Below are positions 17,076 through 24,595 of a stretch of 27,621 nucleotides of DNA, one piece after another (the stretch's first letter is position 1; each line of letters begins with the position of its first letter). Source of the DNA: an uncultured Gammaproteobacteria bacterium (GTDB lineage: Bacteria > Pseudomonadota > Gammaproteobacteria > Rariloculales > Rariloculaceae); the NCBI GenBank assembly GCA_946887385.1, contig CAMPKU010000020.1, positions 1 through 27,621 of the forward strand. The letters run 5' to 3'. The translations under genes and the position numbers were made by a program. Below the pieces are notes generated by a model. That model was not told the origin of the DNA. It did no database searches and saw only the letters and a program-made list of their open reading frames with translations.

Positions 17076-18474
17076 CGACCTCGGGCTCCATGTAACTCTT
17101 GAGGCCCAGTGCCGAGTATTGCCGGCCGAGGCCAGACTCCTTGGCGCCGCCAAACGGCACGAACGCCGACGTCGTGCGATGCTGATTCACCCACGCCGTG
17201 CCCACTTCGAGCCGGGCCGCGATCTGCGCGCCGCGAGCCACGTCTGAAGTCCACACGGAGCCGCTCAAGCCGTAGCGTGTGTCGTTGGCGCGCCGCACGG
17301 CATCGTCGACGTCGCTGAACTTCAAGATCGGCACGATGGGGCCGAACTGTTCCTCTTGCACCAGCCGGCTGTCGTCGGCCACGTCGGTAACGATCGTCGG
17401 CGGCAGGAAGTACCCCGGCCCCGCGGGGATGTCGCCGCCGGCGAGGAATGTCGCACCGGTTTCTCTCGTGTGGTTGATCAGGTCGATTACCTTGTCGTAC
17501 TGCATCTTGTTTTGCACGGGGCCGAGCTCGCTAGCGGGATCGAGGCCGTTGCCCACCTTGGCTTGGCGGGCGTGTTCGGCAAGCGCATTGCATAGCTCGT
17601 CGTAGATGCTTTCGTGCGCATAGATGCGCTTGATCGCCATGCAAACTTGGCCGCTGTTCACGAACGAGGCGAAAAAAATCTTCTTCGCGATCGCCTTCGG
17701 ATCCGCGTCGTCGAGCACGATGGCCGGATCGTTGCCGCCAAGCTCGAGCGTCACGCGCTTTAGCGTGGCGGCCGCGCTCGCGAGCACTTTTTTGCCCGTG
17801 GCCACGGAGCCCGTGAAGGAGATCTTGTCGATGCCGCGGTGCTCGGTGATCGCGGCTCCGAGCTCGTCGCCGCCGGCGAGCACGTTGACGACGCCGGCCG
17901 GAAACACGTCGTTGATGAGCTCGCCCATTTTCAAGGTGGTGAGCGGCGTATAAGGCGACGGCTTCAGGATCACGGTGTTGCCCGTGTAGAGCGCCGATAC
18001 GAGCGGCCCGAGCGCCAAGTTCACGGGCGCGTTCCACGGCGTGATGATTCCGACCACGCCAAGCGGCCGATAGCGAAGCTCGATGTGCTTGTCGTCGTCG
18101 TCGGCAATCGTCTCCACGGCAATTTGGATGCCGACCATGCCGTCCGACTGCGCGGCGCCGCGGTCGATCTCGGCGATCGATTGCGACAACGGCTTGCCTT
18201 GCTCGCGCGTCAAGAGCTCGGCGAGCTCGCTCTGATGCTCGCGCAGCCGCTGCGACAGCTGCTTCACGAGCGACGCGCGCTCCGCGAACGAGCGGCTGCG
18301 CCACGCTGAGAACGCGCGCCGCGCGGCGGTCACCGCGCGGTCTAGCTCGGCGCGCTGCGCCGCGGGGCAGCGCGCGAAGACGGTGCCGAGCGCTGGATCG
18401 ATGACATCGAGGTGCTTCGCACTCTGCTCGAGGCGGCCGTCGATCAGCAGCGAAAAATCGGTTCGAAGTACCAT
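17056..18474 (-). CDS. NAD(P)-dependent aldehyde dehydrogenase
   Basis: A 472-residue ALDH-superfamily enzyme oxidising an aldehyde to its acid. It shows GIITPWNAPVNLALGPLVSAL and ILKPSPYTPLTTL (cofactor domain), ISFTGSVATGKKV, the general-base glutamate in VTLELGGNDPAIVL and the nucleophilic cysteine in NSGQVCMAIKRIYAH. EEQFGPIVPILKF and VPFGGAKESGLGRQ follow near the C-terminus. All catalytic residues are present. The substrate is not readable from sequence. The gene is divergent from ligC with 145 bases between starts, so an aromatic aldehyde such as a vanillin- or hydroxybenzaldehyde-type precursor of protocatechuate is plausible. Its end overlaps the GtrC-like gene by 20 bases. Confidence 0.9.
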   Translation of the reverse strand: MVLRTDFSLLIDGRLEQSAKHLDVIDPALGTVFARCPAAQRAELDRAVTAARRAFSAWRSRSFAERASLVKQLSQRLREHQSELAELLTREQGKPLSQSIAEIDRGAAQSDGMVGIQIAVETIADDDDKHIELRYRPLGVVGIITPWNAPVNLALGPLVSALYTGNTVILKPSPYTPLTTLKMGELINDVFPAGVVNVLAGGDELGAAITEHRGIDKISFTGSVATGKKVLASAAATLKRVTLELGGNDPAIVLDDADPKAIAKKIFFASFVNSGQVCMAIKRIYAHESIYDELCNALAEHARQAKVGNGLDPASELGPVQNKMQYDKVIDLINHTRETGATFLAGGDIPAGPGYFLPPTIVTDVADDSRLVQEEQFGPIVPILKFSDVDDAVRRANDTRYGLSGSVWTSDVARGAQIAARLEVGTAWVNQHRTTSAFVPFGGAKESGLGRQYSALGLKSYMEPEVVSVAKR

Positions 18475-18619
18475 GTTGGAGTGGCGGTTCGCGGCTCGTG
18501 GCCGCTGTGCTAACCTACTTTCGAAATCATACTACGAACGAATCCGCGCTTTTTTTTCAACGACAGGCGCGGGTTGGCGGCGGTCGATTCCGAACCCGCC
18601 GCGCACACGGAGAGCGAGA
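18475..18619. promoter_or_regulatory. divergent control region between aldehyde dehydrogenase and ligC
   Basis: 145 bases between two divergent starts, with an AT-rich core unusual for this genome (about 18519-18560, ending in a run of eight T at 18550-18557). Read on the minus strand this run is an A-tract next to TTGAAA that could be part of a promoter for the dehydrogenase. On the ligC side, GCGGGTT (18569-18575) and AACCCGC (18593-18599) form an inverted repeat with a 17-base loop ahead of the ligC ribosome binding site. It may be an operator or leader hairpin. No regulator gene is in the window and no convincing -35/-10 pair was found. Confidence 0.45.
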
Positions 18620-19564
18620 ATGAAGATCGTCATGGTCGGGCAGGGCGCTTTTGGCCGCAAACACTTGGATGGGCTCAAGAACATCCAAGGCGTCGAAGTC
18701 GCGAGCCTCGTGGGCGGTAGCAAGGAGTCGACGGAAGCCGTCGCCAAGCAATACGGCATTCCGCATTGGACGACAAATTTGAGCGAAGCGCTGGCGCTGC
18801 CCGGCATCGAGGCCGCCATTCTCACGTCGCCCACGCAGGTGCATGCCGCGCAGGCTGTCGAGGTGATGCGTGCCGGCAAGCACGTGGAGATCGAAATTCC
18901 GATTGCCGATTCGTTGGCCGATGCGCGCAAAATCCACGAGACGCAGAAAGCCACCGGCAAGATCGCGATGGCGGGCCACACGCGCCGCTTCAACCCGTCG
19001 CACCTATGGGTTGCGAACAAGATCAAGAAAGGCGAGTTGAAGCTGCAGCAGCTCGTTGTGCAAACGTTTTTCTTTCGCCGCAAGAACATCAATCTCGAAG
19101 GCAAGCCGCGCAGCTGGACGGACCATCTGCTCTGGCATCACGCCTGCCACACCGTCGATCTATTCCACTATCAGACGGGCGAGGTGCCTTCCGTGGTGCA
19201 CGCGCTGCAAGGGCCGCTGCACCCGGAGCTCAAGATTGCGATGGACATGGGCATCGGCATGCGCACACCGTCCGGCGCCTTGTGCACGCTGTCGCTGTCG
19301 TTCAACAACGACGGGCCGCAGGGCACGTTCTTCCGCTACATCTGCGACAACGGCACGTACGTGGCGCGCTACGACGACCTTTTCGACGGCAAGGACGCGA
19401 AGATCGATCTTTCGGGCGTGGCGGTTTCCATGAACGGCATCGAGCTTCAGGATCGGGAGTTCGTGGCTGCCATCCGCGAAAAGCGCGAGCCGTACTCCAG
19501 CGTGGCGCAGGTGCTGCCCGCAATGGAGACGCTCGATCGCTTGGAGAAGAGCCTGAATGCGTGA
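18620..19564 (+). CDS. ligC: 4-carboxy-2-hydroxymuconate-6-semialdehyde dehydrogenase
   Basis: A 314-residue Gfo/Idh/MocA-family NAD(P) oxidoreductase. It converts the hemiacetal form of the LigAB ring-cleavage product to 2-pyrone-4,6-dicarboxylate. The N-terminal Rossmann motif is VMVGQGAFGRKHLDGLKNI, and the family EKP-like region reads VEIEIPIADS. LigC-type blocks AGHTRRFNPSH, RSWTDHLLWHHACHTVDLF, CTLSLSFNNDGPQGTFFRYI and NGTYVARYDDLF match what I know of the Sphingobium enzyme closely. The frame is open upstream, but ATG 18620 has GGAG 7 bases before it and starts exactly at the Rossmann strand. Its last 8 bases overlap the ligI start, so the two are translated together. Confidence 0.95.
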   Translation: MKIVMVGQGAFGRKHLDGLKNIQGVEVASLVGGSKESTEAVAKQYGIPHWTTNLSEALALPGIEAAILTSPTQVHAAQAVEVMRAGKHVEIEIPIADSLADARKIHETQKATGKIAMAGHTRRFNPSHLWVANKIKKGELKLQQLVVQTFFFRRKNINLEGKPRSWTDHLLWHHACHTVDLFHYQTGEVPSVVHALQGPLHPELKIAMDMGIGMRTPSGALCTLSLSFNNDGPQGTFFRYICDNGTYVARYDDLFDGKDAKIDLSGVAVSMNGIELQDREFVAAIREKREPYSSVAQVLPAMETLDRLEKSLNA

Positions 19565-20435
19565 GATTCCGGTTTGCATGGCGCCCGATCCGAACACGCG
19601 GGTGCCGACCTTCCGGCCGCCGCCGGGCGCCTGCGACGCGCACTGTCACATCTTCGGGCCCGGCCACACCTATCCGTATGCGCCGGACCGCAGCTACACG
19701 CCGCCCGATGCGCCGCTCGAACGCTTCATCGAGCTGCAAAAGACGCTTGGCTTATCGAGAGCCGTGCTCGTCAACGCGAGCTGCCATGGCAGCGACAACA
19801 CGGTGATCTTGGACGCGATCGCGCAAAGCGGCGGCCGCTATCGCGGCGTGGCCAACGTGGACGAAAGCTTCACCGATCGCGACTTCACGAAGCTGCACGA
19901 TGGCGGCGTTCGCGGCATCCGCTTCAACTTCGTGCAGCACTTGGGCGGCACGCCCGACATGGGCGAGTTCAAACGCCTCGTCGCGCGTGCGGCGGCGTTC
20001 GGCTGGCACGTGGTGTTGCACTTCGATGCTAAGGATCTGCTTCAGTTCGACTCGATGCTGCGCACGCTACCCGTGCCGTTCATCATCGATCACATGGGCC
20101 GCGTGCCGACGAGAGCCGGCCTCGAGCAAGAGCCGTTCAAGATCCTGCTGAACGTTGCCCGCATGGAGAATTGCTGGGTCAAAATCTGCGGCGCCGAGCG
20201 CATCTCCTCGCAGGGCCCGCCGTTCACCGACGCCGTACCGTTCGCGCAGGCCATCCTGGCGGTGGCTCCGGATCGTGCGCTCTGGGGCACGGATTGGCCG
20301 CATCCGAACATCAAGAAGCACATGCCGAACGACGGCGATCTCGTGGATTTGATTCCGAAATTCATGCCCGCTGAGGCCTTGCAGCGGCAGGTGCTCGTCG
20401 ACAATCCGCAGCGGCTCTACGGGTTCTCGGGCTAG
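19557..20435 (+). CDS. ligI: 2-pyrone-4,6-dicarboxylate hydrolase
   Basis: A 292-residue member of the amidohydrolase superfamily (amidohydrolase 2 branch) that opens the PDC lactone to 4-oxalomesaconate. It shows the barrel-entry motif ACDAHCHIFGPGH with His29 and His31, NASCHGSDNTVILDAI, GVRGIRFNFVQHLGG, FIIDHMGR (conserved His), and the acidic residue of LWGTDWPHPN near the C-terminus. These are the characteristic blocks of LigI. ATG 19557 overlaps the end of ligC by 8 bases; ATG 19578 is an alternative that would lose seven residues. It is the step after LigC in the protocatechuate 4,5-cleavage pathway. Confidence 0.94.
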   Translation: MREIPVCMAPDPNTRVPTFRPPPGACDAHCHIFGPGHTYPYAPDRSYTPPDAPLERFIELQKTLGLSRAVLVNASCHGSDNTVILDAIAQSGGRYRGVANVDESFTDRDFTKLHDGGVRGIRFNFVQHLGGTPDMGEFKRLVARAAAFGWHVVLHFDAKDLLQFDSMLRTLPVPFIIDHMGRVPTRAGLEQEPFKILLNVARMENCWVKICGAERISSQGPPFTDAVPFAQAILAVAPDRALWGTDWPHPNIKKHMPNDGDLVDLIPKFMPAEALQRQVLVDNPQRLYGFSG

Positions 20436-20500
20436 CCGCTGGAGCGCCGACTTCGCCTGCGCTACCATCCGCGCGCGACAACGCGGGGTGGAGAAAAATA

Positions 20501-21265
20501 ATGAAGATCCTTGGCGGTGGTGCTCTTTGCCTTTCTCTCTTCATCGCAGCTTCGGCCGCTGCACAAGACACGGCGCTTTTGCGTAGCGAAGTGGCGGCGA
20601 TCAAGGCCAAGCTCACGACGGTGCAGCAAGCGATGGGCGGCGATCCCGCGGGCTATCTGCAGGAGTCGGAAGACTTCAGCTTGCCGACGGAGGTCAACCC
20701 GGCTCAGGGCGGCCGATTCTGGCCCATCACGTCGAGCGTTCGAATGCGCTTCACCGACCGAGCGATCAAGGAAGTAGCTGCAACTGCGGAGCAGGCGGGG
20801 AAGGATTTCCAGGCCCGCTACGCCGCTGCGATCGCGAACGGGAACACGGACGCCATCGTAAGCCTGACGGAGGAGATGACGCGCATCCAGACGGCCGCCG
20901 CCGCCGCGGCGATGAACCCCGCGCAAAAGCAGCCGCTCCAGGTCACCGTGCAGCTCAACATGAATCCAACGGTCGGCATCGATCCCGACGCCGTAGTGCT
21001 CGAGCAGCCCGGTGTCATCGCGCTACGCCGCAAGAACAACAGCGGCGACGATAGGGGCGAAGTCACGGTCTACGTGGACCCCGTGGCGCTCAAAGCTACG
21101 CAGGAGCTCGCGAAGATCGAGCTGCGTACGGCCGACAACGGAGTCACGAACAAAACCGGCGTGTACCACGTGGTCATTCAGATGAACGGTAGCTTGGCCG
21201 ACATGGAATCGTGGGTAGCGAAGTTCGACTTCGCCAAGATTCTCGGAGTCATCGACCCGCGCTAG
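20501..21265 (+). CDS. exported protein of unknown function in the lig cluster
   Basis: 254 residues with a signal peptide (MKILGGGALCLSLFIAASAAA, likely cleaved before QDTALL) and no cysteine lipobox, so probably periplasmic. The mature part opens with a short helical stretch (LLRSEVAAIKAKLTTVQQAMGG). A helical Ala-rich middle (about 90-145) follows, then a likely beta-rich end (VTVYVDPVALKATQELAKIELRT, YHVVIQMNGSLADMESW). I do not recognise a family. A ribosome binding site (GGAG) precedes the ATG. It follows ligI after 65 bases on the same strand, so it may be co-transcribed with ligCI. Its stop overlaps the ligB stop by four bases. A role in handling aromatic substrates is only suggested by position. 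Confidence 0.75.
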   Translation: MKILGGGALCLSLFIAASAAAQDTALLRSEVAAIKAKLTTVQQAMGGDPAGYLQESEDFSLPTEVNPAQGGRFWPITSSVRMRFTDRAIKEVAATAEQAGKDFQARYAAAIANGNTDAIVSLTEEMTRIQTAAAAAAMNPAQKQPLQVTVQLNMNPTVGIDPDAVVLEQPGVIALRRKNNSGDDRGEVTVYVDPVALKATQELAKIELRTADNGVTNKTGVYHVVIQMNGSLADMESWVAKFDFAKILGVIDPR

Positions 21266-22101
21266 GCCGCCTCCAGGATGATGTTGCCCACGCCCGTCGA
21301 CGAAGCGGGCACGTGATAGAAGCGATAGACCTCGCGCACTTGCTTGCCCAAGGCGCCGCGCATGATGAGCCACATCACGAGCTCGATGGCCTCGGCGCCC
21401 GCGTCGCGCAAATATTCGATCGGCTGAATTTGCGCCAGGCGCTCGGGGTTACGCGACAGATCGTTCAAGAAAGCCGTGTCGAACTCTTTATTGATGAGCC
21501 CGGCGCGCGGCCCTTGAATTTGGTGCGACATGCCGCCCGTGCCGAAGATCACCACGCGCAAATCCTCGTCCCAGCTCTCGACGGCTTTCTTGATGGCTTT
21601 GCCGAGCTGAAAGCAGCGATTTCCCGTAGGCGCCGGATATTGGATCACATTGACAGCGAGCGGAATCACGCGCACGGGCCACGCTTCCGGTTGCCCGAAG
21701 AGCAAGGTCATCGGCACCGTGAGCCCGTGATCCACTTGCATCTCGTTGACGATCGTCATGTCGAACTCGTCCAAGACCAGTGACTGCACCATGTGCGCGG
21801 CGAGCTCGGGATAGCCTTTGACGATGGGCACGGGCCGCGCGCCCCAGCCTTCATCGGCGATCGGGAACTCCGCCCCGCAGCCGAGCGCGAAGGTGGGAAT
21901 GATTTTGAAGTCGAACGCGTTGACGTGATCGTTGTAGACGACGATGGCTACGTCGGGCTTGGTCTTGGCCATCCATTGCTTGGCCGGCTCATAGCCCTTG
22001 AACAACGGCGCCCAGTACGGTTCGGCAACCTTGCCGTTGTCGACGGCGGCGCCAATGGCGGGTGTATGCGAAGTGCCGACGCCGGCGATGATCCTGGCCA
22101 T
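21262..22101 (-). CDS. ligB: protocatechuate 4,5-dioxygenase, beta (catalytic) subunit
   Basis: A 279-residue type II (LigB-superfamily) extradiol dioxygenase subunit that binds Fe(II) and opens the protocatechuate ring at the 4,5 position with O2. The metal ligands are in place: His12 in GVGTSHTP, His59 in VVYNDHVNAF and a glutamate in AEAIELVMWL near residue 240. The proposed catalytic base is His193 in TGGMSHQIQG. Length and motif spacing match LigB of Sphingobium. It starts at ATG 22101, sharing one base with the ligA stop (TAATG), so the two subunits are translationally coupled. It ends by converging on the exported-protein gene. Confidence 0.96.
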   Translation of the reverse strand: MARIIAGVGTSHTPAIGAAVDNGKVAEPYWAPLFKGYEPAKQWMAKTKPDVAIVVYNDHVNAFDFKIIPTFALGCGAEFPIADEGWGARPVPIVKGYPELAAHMVQSLVLDEFDMTIVNEMQVDHGLTVPMTLLFGQPEAWPVRVIPLAVNVIQYPAPTGNRCFQLGKAIKKAVESWDEDLRVVIFGTGGMSHQIQGPRAGLINKEFDTAFLNDLSRNPERLAQIQPIEYLRDAGAEAIELVMWLIMRGALGKQVREVYRFYHVPASSTGVGNIILEAA

Positions 22102-22496
22102 TACTCTTTCCTTTCCGACTTGGACCGCCAGCCGTCCGGGGCCCGACCGCCCGAAAGCATCATGCGCACGTACTCGCTCTCCGGAACCCCGACCATTTGC
22201 GATGCCATGAACTGATAAGACTTCTGGTCGGTGAACGCGAGCTTCGCCAACGCATACGACACGCCGCCGAGCTCGAGCAGCTTGTTCCAGGAGCGGCTCA
22301 CGACGGCGTCGCGCTGCTCCTCGCTCATCGGAAATTTCTCGAGGTACTTGCGCTCGTCAGCCAAGAACTCGGCACGGTTCTCGGCTTTCATCAGCGAATA
22401 CAGGAACGCATTCAAGTGATAGCCGATGCGGGCTCGTTGGGCATCGAACACCCAAGTGCCCGGGATGTCTTCGTATTCTTCAGGTTGCTTGCTCAT
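22101..22496 (-). CDS. ligA: protocatechuate 4,5-dioxygenase, alpha (small) subunit
   Basis: A 131-residue LigA-domain protein, the small subunit that caps the LigB active site. Typical LigA blocks are EYEDIPGTWVFDAQRARIGYHLNAFLYSLMKAENRAEF, LEKFPMSEEQRDAV and LLELGGVSYALAKLAF. The frame continues upstream to 22565, but those residues are not LigA-like and overlap the VOC gene's end. ATG 22496 starts MSKQPEEYED as in the family. The gap to the VOC dioxygenase is 31 bases, and the stop overlaps the ligB start by one base. LigA and LigB are separate polypeptides here, not fused. Confidence 0.95.
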   Translation of the reverse strand: MSKQPEEYEDIPGTWVFDAQRARIGYHLNAFLYSLMKAENRAEFLADERKYLEKFPMSEEQRDAVVSRSWNKLLELGGVSYALAKLAFTDQKSYQFMASQMVGVPESEYVRMMLSGGRAPDGWRSKSERKE

Positions 22497-22527
22497 AGTG
22501 TGATGACAGCGTTCCGCCTCGTTTGTG

Positions 22528-23478
22528 TCAACTCTTGCGCTTGATGGTGTCCGCTGTTTGGACACCTTTGTAGAGTAAAGAGTCCGCCATTCCTTCCGCG
22601 AGGCACCATTCCGCGAACACTTCCGGGCTCTGGACGTGCTCGCCCGGCACCCACCGTTCGTCGACGACGTCGGAGTCGAAGTCGTATTCTGCGGCGCCGC
22701 CGCACGGCGAATGGAAATACCAGAAATAGCAGGACGAGATCGGATGTCGGCCGGGACCGAGCGCCGTGCGCCAGCCGCGGCGTGTCATGTTCAAGCCGCC
22801 GCCGAAGAGCTCGTGAATGCTCGAGAGCTCGAACGCCAGGTGGTGGAAGCCGCGCTTCTTGCCCACGTTGAGCAAGAACAAGTTGTGATGATGGTTCGAC
22901 GCGCCGCCGCGCAAAAAATAGCCACGGCCCGGATAACTGTCGCTTGCGATGAAGCCCAGCCGCTCCCTGTAAAACGGCACTACCTTGTCGGGCTCGTCGA
23001 TCATGAACACGGTGTGCGTCATCTCGAGCGGGCTCGCGGACGAGAAAAATTCGCCGCGGGTGTTGATTCGATCGGGACGGCCCGGCGTGTTGAATTTGAG
23101 CGCAGGTGCCGTCACCGGTGTGCGCCGTGCCACACGAAACCCGATGCCGAAGCCGAGGGGATCCGCGGCGTGCACCGTCCCGTCGGCGTCCACGCGCACC
23201 GGGCGGTCGCGCGCGAGCTCCGCCGCAATGGCGTCGAGATCCGCCGGCGAGCGCACGCCGAACACGGCTTCGCGCTGCGTCGCGCCGGGCTCGATCGGCT
23301 CCGGCAGCGACGGGTCGTCGGCGTTGCGCAGCACGACCGTCGAGCCGTTCCGGGCGCTGAAGACGGTGGCGCCGTCGGCGGCCGTGCTCTCGACGAGCCC
23401 AAAGTCCGTCCAGAACCGGCGGGACGCAGCGAGATCCGTGACGCCAAACACCACGGAGTCCAGATTCGTGACATTCAT
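22528..23478 (-). CDS. VOC-family type I extradiol dioxygenase, two-domain
   Basis: 316 residues with two vicinal-oxygen-chelate modules. The N-terminal module (LDSVVFGVTDLAASRRFWTDFGL) has no metal His at the usual place. The C-terminal module has the full Fe site of type I extradiol dioxygenases: His in LEMTHTVFMID, His in RGFHHLAFELS and Glu in GGAAEYDFDSD. The catalytic His-like cluster SNHHHNLFLLN and a tyrosine in YFHSPCG are also present. This resembles 2,3-dihydroxybiphenyl/catechol 2,3-dioxygenases, a fold unrelated to LigAB. It would cleave a catechol-type ring, but which one is unknown. It lies 31 bases upstream of ligA and 21 bases downstream of modC, all on the same strand. Confidence 0.87.
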   Translation of the reverse strand: MNVTNLDSVVFGVTDLAASRRFWTDFGLVESTAADGATVFSARNGSTVVLRNADDPSLPEPIEPGATQREAVFGVRSPADLDAIAAELARDRPVRVDADGTVHAADPLGFGIGFRVARRTPVTAPALKFNTPGRPDRINTRGEFFSSASPLEMTHTVFMIDEPDKVVPFYRERLGFIASDSYPGRGYFLRGGASNHHHNLFLLNVGKKRGFHHLAFELSSIHELFGGGLNMTRRGWRTALGPGRHPISSCYFWYFHSPCGGAAEYDFDSDVVDERWVPGEHVQSPEVFAEWCLAEGMADSLLYKGVQTADTIKRKS

Positions 23479-23483
23479 AAGAT

Positions 23484-23498
23484 AAATTCGTCCCCTCT
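23484..23498. repeat. 15-base element matching half of the 25374-25401 palindrome
   Basis: AAATTCGTCCCCTCT here is, on the opposite strand, AGAGGGGACGAATTT. It matches AGAGGGGACGGATTT at 25374-25388 at 14 of 15 positions. It occupies most of the 21-base gap between modC and the VOC gene. Read toward the VOC gene it includes a purine-rich AGAGGGG, but that is about 13 bases from the ATG, rather far for a ribosome binding site. Confidence 0.5.
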
Positions 23499-23499
23499 G

Positions 23500-24588
23500 T
23501 TACGAGCCGAGGGTGCTTTCGAGCGCCACGCTCTTGACCAAGGCGAACACCTCATGGCCTGCGGCGAGCTCGAGCTCCTCGAGAGCGTCGCGGGTAATTC
23601 TCGCACGTAACCGCTCGCCGTCGACGTCCAGGGCAAGCTCCACGTTCATGTTGGAGCCAGGCTCGATCGTAACGATGCGCGCCACCAGCACGTTGCGGAT
23701 GCTGAGCTTCTCGGGTCGCACCGTAGCGATTGCGACGTCGCGCGCGTGGATGCGAATCGGCCGCAGCTCGCCCACGCGCGCCGTCGTCATGGGCACGCGG
23801 ACCTGCTGGGCGCCGATGCGCAGCGTCGCGACGCCGTCGGCGTGCGCCAGCACGCGGGCGCGCAGCACCACGCCGGCTTCGAGGCCGCCGGTGAAAGAGC
23901 CGAGATCCACGCGCTCGAATACGTCGGCAACTTTGCCGTGAGCCACGAGCCGGCCGCCGGCCAGGAGCACGGCGTGGTTGGCTAAGCGCGCAACCTCGTC
24001 GACATTGTGAGTGACGTATAGCACCGGCACGCCGAACAGCTCGGGCAGTTTCTCGATGTGCGGAACGATCTCTCTCTTGCGCGGCACATCGAGCGACGAC
24101 AACGGCTCATCCATCAACATGAGCCGCGGATTGGCGAGCAGCGCGCGCGCAATCGCCACGCGTTGCTGCTCGCCGCCCGAAAGCTCCGGCGTTCGCCGCT
24201 CGAGCAACGAGCGCAAGTCGAGGCCCTCTACGGCCGCCTCGAAATCGATCGACGGCCGCGCCGGATCGCTCTCGCGGCGGCGACGGAGCGCGAACTGAAG
24301 GTTCTGCTGCACCGATAAATGCGGAAACAGGCGCCCGTCTTGAAACACGTAGCCTACGCGGCGCCGATGCGCCGGAACGCGCAGCGCGTCGTTTTGCCAT
24401 ACCTCACCGTCGAAAGAAACGGTGCCGCGCGCTTCGCGCTCGAGCCCTGCAATGACCCTGAGCAACGTGGTTTTGCCGGAGCCGCTCGGCCCGAACAGCG
24501 CTGTGATGCCCGAGAGCTCGAGCGTCAAGGCCGCGTGCAGCGAAAACGCCGGCCGCTCGAGCACCACGTTCAGCGACAACGTGCTCAT
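23500..24588 (-). CDS. modC: molybdate ABC transporter ATP-binding protein
   Basis: 362 residues. The N-terminal ABC ATPase has Walker A FGPSGSGKTTLLRVIAGL, Q-loop GYVFQDGRLFPHLSV, signature LSGGEQQRVAIARAL, Walker B LMLMDEPLSSLD and H-loop YVTHN. The C-terminal part (about 290-355) contains the Mop/TOBE molybdate-sensing region, including LSIRNVLVARIVTIEPGSN and the closing VFALVKSVALES. Together these identify ModC rather than a generic importer ATPase. The frame extends to 24864, but ATG 24588, 7 bases after the modB stop, gives the family N-terminus. It energises molybdate (or tungstate) import with ModB. Confidence 0.93.
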   Translation of the reverse strand: MSTLSLNVVLERPAFSLHAALTLELSGITALFGPSGSGKTTLLRVIAGLEREARGTVSFDGEVWQNDALRVPAHRRRVGYVFQDGRLFPHLSVQQNLQFALRRRRESDPARPSIDFEAAVEGLDLRSLLERRTPELSGGEQQRVAIARALLANPRLMLMDEPLSSLDVPRKREIVPHIEKLPELFGVPVLYVTHNVDEVARLANHAVLLAGGRLVAHGKVADVFERVDLGSFTGGLEAGVVLRARVLAHADGVATLRIGAQQVRVPMTTARVGELRPIRIHARDVAIATVRPEKLSIRNVLVARIVTIEPGSNMNVELALDVDGERLRARITRDALEELELAAGHEVFALVKSVALESTLGS

Positions 24589-24595
24589 GCGTGCG

